From positions 186,557,801-186,621,800 of the forward strand of contig JAIOJX010000025.1 in the NCBI GenBank assembly GCA_022376925.1: 64,000 bases of DNA, written 5' to 3'. The stretch's first letter is position 1, and every line of letters starts with the position of its first letter. This document shows, piece by piece, positions 29,801-41,800 of this stretch. The notes under the pieces were generated by a model, which was given only the letters and a program-made list of their open reading frames with translations, was not told where the DNA came from and ran no database searches. This DNA comes from Tragulus kanchil (lineage: Eukaryota > Chordata > Mammalia > Artiodactyla > Tragulidae). A program made the translations under genes and the position numbers.

Positions 29801-32800
29801 GGGAGGGGCGCGGGCACCGGCCCCGCAGATGAAGCGGACTGGCCCTACCAGCCCTCCCTCTTCCTGGACGCGCTCTCAGCGCGGGGGGCACCGAGCCCCC
29901 CACGCACAGCTGCCGGGCTCCCACCCCAGAGGTAATCATGAAATGCTCACATCCTGGGAGACGGGAAGGTCACGGGCTCACGCCCGCGTTCACCTGCGTC
30001 GGAGGCTAACTTGCGCAGCCCGCTGCAGCCCACCAGCCGCGCGCGGCGCCTCTGCCCCGCCATCGAGGAGGAGGGCACGGCGACCAGACACGGCGAACAT
30101 CCGGGCCGAAGACGAAGGGACGCCCCCTTCCCGGGACCAGGGAGGTCCCCTCCGGGCGCCAGGCCACGCTGCCTGGCGGGCTCGTGCGGGGAGCGTCTGT
30201 AGCCCTGACTTCTCTCGTGCGCTTTGTCCTGACACATCAGCTGTGAGGAAACTGCTGAAAACATCGCTTCTGCGAGCATCTGGGAAGCGGGCTTCCCGGC
30301 TCATCCTCGGCCAGGCTCACCCAAAACCCGTGTCTGTTCTTATTACTGATGTCTTAGTGTTGTCGACGAGGAGCGGCCCGCTGGGATCCCAGCCCGGGGG
30401 CACCTGGCCCGCGAGGAGTCTGGGCGGAGAGCGGCCGCGGGGGCCCTGCCCTGGGCCAGAGCCTGCCGGGGTGAATGAAGTCCCGTGGCCGCGTGAATGG
30501 GGACACCGGGTCCCGTGGGCCACGCGCCCGGCCCGGCGTCACCACACAAGAATCTCGCGTGCCTCGCCCTCTGCCCAAAGAAAGGCCGGCTCCAGCCCGG
30601 CGGAGGCAGCGGGCGGGGTGGGCGGGACGGGGAGGCGGCACACTAAAGCTGTGCTGGTCACGCTCCCCTGCACCGGATTCCAGGGACCCGGGCCAGCCCC
30701 CCACGTGGCGAAGCTGCTGGGCGCTGGGCAGCCACCCAGAGCCCTGACAGGTTGACATGCCGCTTGAGAGATGAGGAAATGGAGCCAGAGGGGGCCAGGC
30801 CCTGCCACCGTGGAGCCTCAACCAGGAGCAGAGGGAGGGCCCCCCGCCCCGTCCAGGCGCCCCCACGAGGCTCACTGCCCGCAAGAGCCGGGCACGGTCT
30901 CGCTCAGCCAGGGCCGCTGACCGGGAACTCGAGCCCGGGACGCCGGCCGACAGCGGGCGGGCGGGGAGGAGGCCCCGTCCCGGGCACCTCGCTCGGCGGG
31001 GCCAGGCCTCTAATCCTGAGCTTACGGTCAGCTGGCAGAGGCCACGGCACGGCCAGTGCCCCGACTATAAAAAGCCACGCTCCGGGGGGAGCGGAGCCGG
31101 CGGCATTCCGCGGGCGTCTGCGGGCTCCACTGCTGCGCCGTGCCCCGCTCCAGGGGCTCCCGCAGGGGCCCCGCGTCTCTGCCCGCCATCGAGGAGGAGG
31201 GCACGGCGACCAGACACGGCGAACATCCGGGCCGAAGACGAAGGGACGCCCCTTCCGGGACCAGGAGGTCCCCTCCGGGCGCCAGGCCACGCTGCCTGGC
31301 GGGCTCGTGCGGGGAGCGTCTGTAGCCCTGACTTCTCTCGTGCGCTTTGTCCTGACACATCAGCTGTGAGGAAACTGCTGAAAACATCGCTTCTGCGAGC
31401 ATCTGGGAAGCGGGCTTCCCGGCTCATCCTCGGCCAGGCTCACCCAAAACCCGTGTCTGTTCTTATTACTGATGTCTTAGTGTTGTCGACGAGGAGCGGC
31501 CCGCTGGGATCCCAGCCCGGGGGCACCTGGCCCGCGAGGAGTCTGGGCGGAGAGCGGCCGCGGGGGCCCTGCCCTGGGCCAGAGCCTGCCGGGGTGAATG
31601 AAGTCCCGTGGCCGCGTGAATGGGGACACCGGGTCCCGTGGGCCACGCGCCCGGCCCGGCGTCACCACACAAGAATCTCGCGTGCCTCGCCCTCTGCCCA
31701 AAGAAAGGCCGGCTCCAGCCCGGCGGAGGCAGCGGGCGGGGTGGGCGGGACGGGGAGGCGGCACACTAAAGCTGTGCTGGTCACGCTCCCCTGCACCGGA
31801 TTCCAGGGACCCGGGCCAGCCCCCCACGTGGCGAAGCTGCTGGGCGCTGGGCAGCCACCCAGAGCCCTGACAGGTTGACATGCCGCTTGAGAGATGAGGA
31901 AATGGAGCCAGAGGGGGCCAGGCCCTGCCACCGTGGAGCCTCAACCAGGAGCAGAGGGAGGGCCCCCCGCCCCGTCCAGGCGCCCCCACGAGGCTCACTG
32001 CCCGCAAGAGCCGGGCACGGTCTCGCTCAGCCAGGGCCGCTGACCGGGAACTCGAGCCCGGGACGCCGGCCGACAGCGGGCGGGCGGGGAGGAGGCCCCG
32101 TCCCGGGCACCTCGCTCGGCGGGGCCAGGCCTCTAATCCTGAGCTTACGGTCAGCTGGCAGAGGCCACGGCACGGCCAGTGCCCCGACTATAAAAAGCCA
32201 CGCTCCGGGGGGAGCGGAGCCGGCGGCATTCCGCGGGCGTCTGCGGGCTCCACTGCTGCGCCGGCCGCCCCCCTGCCTCCCGGCGGCTCCAGGGGCTCCC
32301 GCGGGGGCCCCGCGTCTCTGAGGACCCTCCTGAGCCTCACGACCGAGTGACCAGCCTCCCGAGCCCAGCGCCGACTCCCACAGCCCGGGCTCCCCTCCTC
32401 CGCCCAGGGCCCGGCTCCCTAAGCAGGCCCCGCCCACCTGACGCCGCACCCCCAGGGCCCACCCCCGCCGCCCGCACCCCCTGCCCAGGCCAGTCCTCGG
32501 CCACAGGTGACAGCCCTTCTGCTGAGACTCCGCCCGTGCAGCATGGCCTTTCCTGACCCCTGACCCCTAAGTGGTCACCCGGTGACACTTCCGGGGGCTC
32601 CTCCTCTGGGGCAGGCCCCGTGGCCCTCGGCCTGCCCCGCGTGGACACTGTCCAGGCCGCCAGCTCGCACTGTGAGCCGGGACTCCCGGGCCGGCTGTGG
32701 CCGCCGGGGTCTCAGGCCAGGCACCCAGGAGCGCCCCCGCTCAGGGCGGATGGACGGAGGAGGGTGTGGGGCCAGCCGGGCCGTGCTCGCCAGGGAGGGC

Positions 32801-35800
32801 CTCTGCGCTCCTTGTGCGCTTGTCCGTCCCGCCTGGCCTCTCTGTACGGTGTGGTCACGGCCACGACCCCGCAGCCCCCGCCGCCACCTCTCATCCAAGC
32901 CTGTGATGCCCCGCCTCGCCTTCCTGGGGTCGGGACCCCGGGAAGCAGCCCCGGGACACTCTCCAGGGCTTGGAGGCGGAGGGGCTGGCGACCCCCACAC
33001 TCGCTCTCGTGGAGCCAGCCACCCTGGCTGTCGTGCTGGGACAGGAGGACTGAGTGTCCCCCTGCCCAACGCCGCTGCCCGAGCGACGCCCGTCCACCAC
33101 GTGAGCCGCGGGCACCCTGCCCAGACGGCTGACCACGGTCACGGCCAGGAAGCAGCACAAAGTTCTTCGGGTGTCCGTCTCCCAGCAACAAACACCGTGG
33201 GAAGTCAAGATTCGGAGAAGGCCCTGCTGGGCAGGAAGCAGCCGCCTGCGGGCTCACGGCCACCTCGCACTCGGGGCAGGCAGCGTGGGACAGCCTTCCT
33301 TCCAACGTCCAGAGACCCAGGCAAACCCGAGAGAAAGAGACGCCTGCCTTCCAACGTCCAGGAAGCCGTGAGATCCCGGCCGATTCCTGTCTGGAGTCCG
33401 TCTGTAATCTCCCACGTCCAGACCTTCGTCCCTGGACCCTGTGAAGAGCCTGGCGCCCCTCACTCCTCAGAGCGTTCCACTCGCTGATAACAAAGACACA
33501 CAGGGAAGTCCAGTCGGGGACAGAGAGTCTGAAGGACTTTCCTGCCGAGAAGGTTCTAGAAAGCGCTCTCCATCCAGCACTGATTACAGAAAGCTGGCAT
33601 AGCTAACTAGCCCCTTGGGATATCATTTTGCAGTTTCCTGATAGACTAAAATGGGCTTCCCCGGTAGCTCAGCAGTGGACAAAACAAAACAAAAAGCAAC
33701 CCTGCCTGCAGGGTAGGAGCCGCAGGTTCAATGCCCAGGTCGGGAAGATCCCCTGGAGGAGGAAATGGCGACCCACTCCAGTCTTCTCGCTGGAGAATCC
33801 CGTGGACAGAGGGGCCTGGGGGGCTACAGTCCACGGGGTCGCAGAGAGTCAGACGGGGCTCAGTCACCGAGCACACACACGATAGTCAAACATCCATTTA
33901 GTAGTTTTGTTTGTCTGCCTTCTCTGGAGAGACAGAAGCACATTTCAGTGGAATCAGTTCCTTTGAAATGCAGTTATAATTTCACCTGGTCATTTCATAC
34001 CCACTAGAAGGACGGCCATTAAACAGCCCAGAGCGACAGAAGGGGAAGCAGGTGCTGCCGAGGCAGGGCCGGGCCCTCGTCGCGAGCTGGCCAGGCTGGG
34101 CAGCCCGGGCCTCGCACACGGTTGGCAGGAGCGTCGGGGGGCAGTCGTTTAGAAAACAGTGCGGCCCCTCCCAGAAAACCAGCCCGAGAGCCGCTGTCGG
34201 ACCTGGCAAGCGCTCTTCTGGGCACGTGCCCAAAAGAAGGGGAGGAAGGTGTCCAGGAGACGTGCGCCTCGCGTGTTCACAGCGGCACCATTCACAGCAG
34301 CGGACGCGTGGCCGCCGTCCAGGCCTCCGCTGACAGACGGGCGGTAAACCACGGCGCGCCGCCCACACGGCGGACTCTGGCTCCGCGTGCGGCAGGAAGG
34401 AGACCTGGGCACCCGCTCAACCCGTGCGCCTCGAGGACGCCGTGCCAAGGGACACGGCCAGTCGCGAAAGGACAGCCCCTGTGGGCCTCCTCCCGCTCAG
34501 GGTCCCCAGAGCGGCAGAATCAGCCCGGACGTCGACTCGGGGCGCGGGGTGGGGCGCGGCACGGCGTCGCTGTTCCCGGGGCACAGCGCGGGAAGCCGGG
34601 ACGGCTCGGGGACGTGGCGGTGACGGTGCGCAGCGTGCCCCGCGGACGCCAGGAGTGGTCGAACCCGGAGAGCGCACGTTTGCCGCCGTAAACCAGAGGC
34701 AGAGAGGACAGACGCCCAGCAGCCTCTCCGGGAGGCAGGCTCTGCCCCGCCCTCCAGCGAGCCGCCCCCGCCAGCAGGATGCAGCCCTGCAGCGCGGCCT
34801 CCGCACGCCCCCCGAGCCCCACGGGCCTGCCCTAGTCGCCCTGACCGCACGCCTGCACACGGAGAGGGGGCGCCCAACCCCTCCTGAGCAGAGAGCCGGG
34901 CCATCTGCCTTGGCCCTGGATGCTGCCCCTGAGGGGACGCTGGCCTCCGCCTCCCGGTCACAGGCCAACACCCTGCTCCAGCCAGGGCCACGCCTTGGTG
35001 ACCTGCTTCCCTCCAGGGCCGCCCCTCCCCGCCCCCCAAGGCTGCCCTGGGCGCCTGTCCGGGTGAGAGGTGCCTCGGGGCAGGCCTGGGGCTGGCTTTT
35101 CCCTGCACCTCCCCAGGGGCTAACTGAGGGTCCTGCTCTGAAACGGCATCCTGAAGGACCCGGCCGCGGCGAGGGCTGGTCCCCGAGCCCACCGCCCGCA
35201 GGTCAAGGGCTCAGGGCACAGGAGGAGAGCCCGCTCAGCCAGTGTCCCCACCCCTCCTCTGGGACAGGAGGTGCAGGCCATGGCGCAGCGGGTAGAGACC
35301 CTGCCCAAGCCCCCTCATTCCATGGTGCCCACCACCCCAGGCCGTGCCACGGAGTGCTCAGAGGCCTGGACGGGAAGGGTGCTGCACAGACAGAATGTCC
35401 ATCCCTGGGAGAATGCTGTGCCCACCAGGGCAGAGCCACTGCAGAAGGCGGGGCTGACGCCACATGCCCAGTCCCTGCGGGGCCAGTCTGGCCAGCAGTG
35501 GGGTCTCTCCCTGGGAGAGCGGGACTCGGGGGCCCCTCTAGGGAACGCTGTCACCCACCGCTCAGTCACCTGGCTGCACCAGACACTCCTCGGCCAGAGA
35601 CCTGCCAGCGGGGTCACCCCAGCCCACGAGAAGCGTGAAACTGCCGGAGCTGCGAGCAGCCAAGGGCCCGGAGCGCCTGCCGCCGTCACGGGAGGCTGGG
35701 TGAGGGCAGGGCCCGAGCACCCCCGGCGAGACCCAGCTCACCACGTGGCACACGCCTCCCCGTTCGGGGTGCGGGGAGCCCCACTGCGGGGGAGCCGAGG

Positions 35801-38800
35801 CTCAGAGGGCTTGAGGCCCGGCTGGCGCGTCACACGCGTCCCCGGGATCCCGGCGTGGCCGGCACTGCCTCCCGTGGACCACGCTTCCCCCGCGTGGAGC
35901 GGTGGGGCGAGGCTCGTGTGCTCTGTCGTCCAGTCGGTCCCGCGAGGCCACCCTGCCCACTCCCGAGGCTGGAGGCACCCTGGGCCTGCTTTGGGGGACA
36001 GACTGAAGCCAACTGCCCTGAGAAGGAGTCCCAGAGCTGCTGAGAGATGGGAAGCGGCCCCGCCCGCCCAGCCCTGGTGCCAGGCAGGCTCTGGGCTGGC
36101 AGGTGGCACCGGGCACGGAGAGGGGCCGGGCCGACGGCCAGACTGGGGCCGGCCGTGGCCAGCTCCGAGCCTCCGTGTGCCCCTGTGAGCGCATGTGCTC
36201 AGGGCTGGGGTGAGGACCGGAACCCCTAGCAGGCGGCCCTGCACCCCAGGGGCTAACTGAGGTCCCCGACGGCCCTAACCGGTCCCAGCCCACCGCCGCA
36301 GGTCAAGGGCTCAGGGCACAGGAGGAGAGCCCGCTCAGCCAGTGTCCCCACCCTCCTCTGGGACAGGAGGTGCAGGCCATGGCGCAGCGGGTAGAGACCC
36401 TGCCCAAGCCCCCTCATTCCATGGTGCCCACCACCCCAGGCCGTGCCACGGAGTGCTCAGAGGCCTGGACGGGAAGGGTGCTGCACAGACAGAATGTCCA
36501 TCCCTGGGAGAATGCTGTGCCCACCAGGGCAGAGCCACTGCAGAAGGCGGGGCTGACGCCACATGCCCAGTCCCTGCGGGGCCAGTCTGGCCAGCAGTGG
36601 GGTCTCTCCCTGGGAGAGCGGGACTCGGGGGCCCCTCTAGGGAACGCTGTCACCCACCGCTCAGTCACCTGGCTGCACCAGACACTCCTCGGCCAGAGAC
36701 CTGCCAGCGGGGTCACCCCAGCCCACGAGAAGCGTGAAACTGCCGGAGCTGCGAGCAGCCAAGGGCCCGGAGCGCCTGCCGCCGTCACGGGAGGCTGGGT
36801 GAGGGCAGGGCCCGAGCACCCCCGGCGAGACCCAGCTCACCACGTGGCACACGCCTCCCCGTTCGGGGTGCGGGGAGCCCCACTGCGGGGGAGCCGAGGC
36901 TCAGAGGGCTTGAGGCCCGGCTGGCGCGTCACACGCGTCCCCGGGATCCCGGCGTGGCCGGCACTGCCTCCCGTGGACCACGCTTCCCCCGCGTGGAGCG
37001 GTGGGGCGAGGCTCGTGTGCTCTGTCGTCCAGTCGGTCCCGCGAGGCCACCCTGCCCACTCCCGAGGCTGGAGGCACCCTGGGCCTGCTTTGGGGGACAG
37101 ACTGAAGCCAACTGCCCTGAGAAGGAGTCCCAGAGCTGCTGAGAGATGGGAAGCGGCCCCGCCCGCCCAGCCCTGGTGCCAGGCAGGCTCTGGGCTGGCA
37201 GGTGGCACCGCGGGGCACGGAGAGGGGCCGGGCCGACGGCCAGACTGGGGCCGGCCGTGGCCAGCTCCGAGCCTCCGTGTGCCCCCCTGTGAGCGCATGT
37301 GCTCAGGGCTGGGGTGAGGACCGGGAACCCCCTAGCAGGCGGCCCTGCAGGGGCTCTCAGGGTGACCGTCGCCCTTGGCCCCGCCTCTCCCTGACCCTGT
37401 GCGACCTCAGCCTCCCTGGACGCTTGGCGTGTCACCTCCCTGGGCAGGCAGAGAGCCCAGGACCATCTCCGGGGGCACAGACCACTGTGGGCCAAGAAAG
37501 GGGGACGGATTTCAGGTCTAACTCCAGCCCCAGAGCACGGACCTCAGGGCACGGCAGAGGGCTGCAGTCACCCGGACCTGCCGGGGGTGGCGGGGTTCAG
37601 GGCCAAAGGGACGCTCCCTCTCCAGGACACAACCTGGTCTAGGTCTAGACGGGCTCTGAACCTTGCCTGGAGGCCTGCCGACTGCCCGCCCTGGGCTCAG
37701 GCCTGGAGCTCAGCCCGGTCCACCCCCTGGACTCCCAGCTCGGCCTCCTCCCCGCCCACCCCAGCTGGGCCTCCCTCCCCGGCCCTGCGCTCCCCTCCAT
37801 GCTCACATTCCTGGCCCACCCACTCAGCGGCTGCCCCCAGCCTCCGCCTCCCTCGCTGGAGCACCCCTCAGTCTCCTCAGGCCCGGCCTCCTCCCCCTGC
37901 TCCCTGGGGCCAAAGTGACGCCCCTCAAACAGACCTGCCCCAGCACCTTCGATGGCTCCCTGCTACCCTGCGAACACAGCCCAGCTCTGGGGCAGCCTCC
38001 CGGGCCTCCCCTAAGCGGGCCCTGCCTCCCGCCCCAACCTCCCCTTGGCCCCCACACGCTGTCCCTCCGCCAGCCACGCTCAGCGCCCATCTGGAACACC
38101 TCTTCTCTTTCCTCCACTCTATCCTTCCTTCGGCAGCTGGGCCAACTCCTATTCACCCTGCAGAGGCCCTACGCGGGCTCCCCTCCAGAGGCCTGGCCCT
38201 TCCCGGCTCCCCTCGCCCCCCGAGGACTCTAAATGTCCGTGTCCTCTTACGCGGCCGGCGTCTTCCCAGCCCACCGTGCTCCCCGCTCCAACCGCGCACC
38301 CAGCGGGCACAGGGAAACCCCGGACACACCCCTGCCGTCCAGACTGCTGCTCGGAGACCAGGGCTCCCGCAGCTCCGGGAGACCAGCACTGGGCCCACAA
38401 GAGGCAGCCCTGCAGGGCTCTCAGGGTGACCGTCGCCCTTGGCCCCGCCTCTCCTGACCCTGTGCGACCTCAGCCTCCCTGGACGCTGGGTGTCACCTCC
38501 CTGGGCAGGCAGAGAGCCCAGGACCATCTCCGGGGGCACAGACCACTGTGGGCCAAGAAAGGGGGACGGATTTCAGGTCTAACTCCAGCCCCAGAGCACG
38601 GACCTCAGGGCACGGCAGAGGGCTGCAGTCACCCGGACCTGCCGGGGGTGGCGGGGTTCAGGGCCAAAGGGACGCTCCCTCTCCAGGACACAACCTGGTC
38701 TAGGTCTAGACGGGCTCTGAACCTTGCCTGGAGGCCTGCCGACTGCCCGCCCTGGGCTCAGGCCTGGAGCTCAGCCCGGTCCACCCCCTGGACTCCCAGC

Positions 38801-41800
38801 TCGGCCTCCTCCCCGCCCACCCCAGCTGGGCCTCCCTCCCCGGCCCTGCGCTCCCCTCCATGCTCACATTCCTGGCCCACCCACTCAGCGGCTGCCCCCA
38901 GCCTCCGCCTCCCTCGCTGGAGCACCCCTCAGTCTCCTCAGGCCCGGCCTCCTCCCCCTGCTCCCTGGGGCCAAAGTGACGCCCCTCAAACAGACCTGCC
39001 CCAGCACCTTCGATGGCTCCCTGCTACCCTGCGAACACAGCCCAGCTCTGGGGCAGCCTCCCGGGCCTCCCCTAAGCGGGCCCTGCCTCCCGCCCCAACC
39101 TCCCCTTGGCCCCCACACGCTGTCCCTCCGCCAGCCACGCTCAGCGCCCATCTGGAACACCTCTTCTCTTTCCTCCACTCTATCCTTCCTTCGGCAGCTG
39201 GGCCAACTCCTATTCACCCTGCAGAGGCCCTACGCGGGCTCCCCTCCAGAGGCCTGGCCCTTCCCGGCTCCCCTCGCCCCCCGAGGACTCTAAATGTCCG
39301 TGTCCTCTTACGCGGCCGGCGTCTTCCCAGCCCACCGTGCTCCCCGCTCCAACCGCGCACCCAGCGCGGGCACAGGGAAACCCCCGGACACACCCCCTGC
39401 CGTCCAGACTGCTGCTCGGAGACCAGGGCTCCCGCAGCTCCGGGGAGACCAGCACTGGGCCCACAAGAGGCAGCCGAGGGCTCCTCAGGGCTGGACAGAC
39501 GAGCAAGACTGGCTCCTGGCCCAGAGCTGCATCCCTAACGCACTTATCTGTTGTCTCTCAGTCGCTCGGTCATGCCCGACTCCGGACGGCCCCGTGGACG
39601 GCCGCACGCCGGGCCTCCCTGTCCTCCACCATCTCTGGAGCTCGTTCAGACTCCTGTCCGCTGACGGAGCGCCAGCCACCTCGTCCTCTGCCGTCCCCTC
39701 TCCTCCTGCCCTCCGTCTTTCCCAGCACCACAGTCTTTGTCAGTGAGTCGACTCTTCACATCAGGTGGGCAAAGTGCTGGCGCTTCCCTATACTCACTCA
39801 CAGAAATTGTTTTCATGCTCACTGGACCCCAAGGGGCGGATAGGGGAGCCTGGACCCCGAGCAGCTGGGGCGAAGGCGAGTGGGGAGCAGCGGGCACGGT
39901 CCGGGGCAGCCTCGTCCTGCTCCGCGCCATCCGCCGGACCCCTTCAGCGGCCCGGAGCCCAGATCCCCGCGCCCGCCGGCGCTCGCGTGGGCGGAGACGC
40001 ACTGTGAGTGCGCTTGGTGGCATCTGCCCATGGAGGGACAGGGGCTTCCTCTGGCCCCTCTCCCAGAAACTCCCGCCCACCCTGAGGCCCTCTTCTAACT
40101 CCATCTACCCTGCCCCCAAGGCCCGCCTGGCTCCAGCTCCGGGCAGACGCCCTCGCCTGAGCCTACCCCCTCCCTGCAGCTGAGCCATCCCCGGGGAAGG
40201 GCGTCCCGGATCACCGCCCCGCCCCACCTGCAGCCCTAAACACGGCCGTGATCAACCCAGGGACAGATCAGGCCTCCGGGGACCTCAGGCCCCAGCACTC
40301 TGAACTGACTGCTGTCCACAGAGAGGCCATCGAGCGAACACATCCACACTGGTGTCCCCAGGGCCGCACGGCGCCCCCGCACCCCTGCCGGGTCCTGGTC
40401 ACACCGGCCCCACCGCCGCCAGGGCCCTCTCCTGACACCAGTCAGCGACGTCTCGGCCCGCGTGAAGCGGCCAGGGCCTGCTGGCTGCTCTCTGGGGCGG
40501 CCGGGGGGCATGGTGCTCAGCCACCCCCGCGGGCACAGGGAAACCCGGACACACCCCTGCCGCATGCCTGGACCGGCTCCAGGGAGCCCCTGGAAAAATC
40601 CTCAGGGCTGGACAGACGAGCAAGACTGGCTCCTGGCCCAGAGCTGCATCCCTAACGCACTTATCTGTTGTCTCTCAGTCGCTCGGTCATGCCCGACTCC
40701 GGACGGCCCCGTGGACGGCCGCACGCCGGGCCTCCCTGTCCTCCACCATCTCTGGAGCTCGTTCAGACTCCTGTCCGCTGACGGAGCGCCAGCCACCTCG
40801 TCCTCTGCCGTCCCCTCTCCTCCTGCCCTCCGTCTTTCCCAGCACCACAGTCTTTGTCAGTGAGTCGACTCTTCACATCAGGTGGGCAAAGTGCTGGCGC
40901 TTCCCTATACTCACTCACAGAAATTGTTTTCATGCTCACTGGACCCCAAGGCGGATAGGGGAGCCTGGACCCCGAGCAGCTGGGGCGGGCGAGTGGGGAG
41001 CAGCGGGCACGGTCCGGGCAGCCTCGTCCTGCTCCGCGCCACCCGCCGGACCCCTGCAGCGGCCCGGAGCCCAGATCCCCGCGCCCGCCGGCGCTCGCGT
41101 GGGCGGAGACGCACTGTGAGTGCGCTTGGTGGCATCTGCCCATGGAGGGACAGGGGCTTCCTCTGGCCCCTCTCCCAGAAACTCCCGCCCACCCTGAGGC
41201 CCTCTTCTAACTCCATCTACCCTGCCCCCAAGGCCCGCCTGGCTCCAGCTCCGGGCAGACGCCCTCGCCTGAGCCTACCCCCTCCCTGCAGCTGAGCCAT
41301 CCCCGGGGAAGGGCGTCCCGGATCACCGCCCCGCCCCACCTGCAGCCCTAAACACGGCCGTGATCAACCCAGGGACAGATCAGGCCTCCGGGGACCTCAG
41401 GCCCCAGCACTCTGAACTGACTGCTGTCCACAGAGAGGCCATCGAGCGAACACATCCACACTGGTGTCCCCAGGGCCGCACGGCGCCCCCGCACCCCTGC
41501 CGGGTCCTGGTCACACCGGCCCCACCGCCGCCAGGGCCCTCTCCTGACACCAGTCAGCGACGTCTCGGCCCGCGTGAAGCGGCCAGGGCCTGCTGGCTGC
41601 TCTCTGGGGCGGCCGGGGGGCATGGTGCTCAGGGCCGGGGGCTGGGCTGGGGCCTGCCCCAGGGGAAGAGATGTTCACTCTTGCGGCCAGAGCCCCCCGA
41701 GCCCTCCGGTGACTCGAACCCCTCTCCCTCGGGGCCACAGGCTCCCTGAGATCGGAGACTCACTAGCTTGACGGAGCCCACGACGGCACCCCCGTGTGGC

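Noticed and set aside
38045..39538. Open frame of nearly 500 codons on the + strand
   Set aside because: Runs through both copies of block 11, is proline/serine-rich without domains, and lies antisense in a DOK7 intron.
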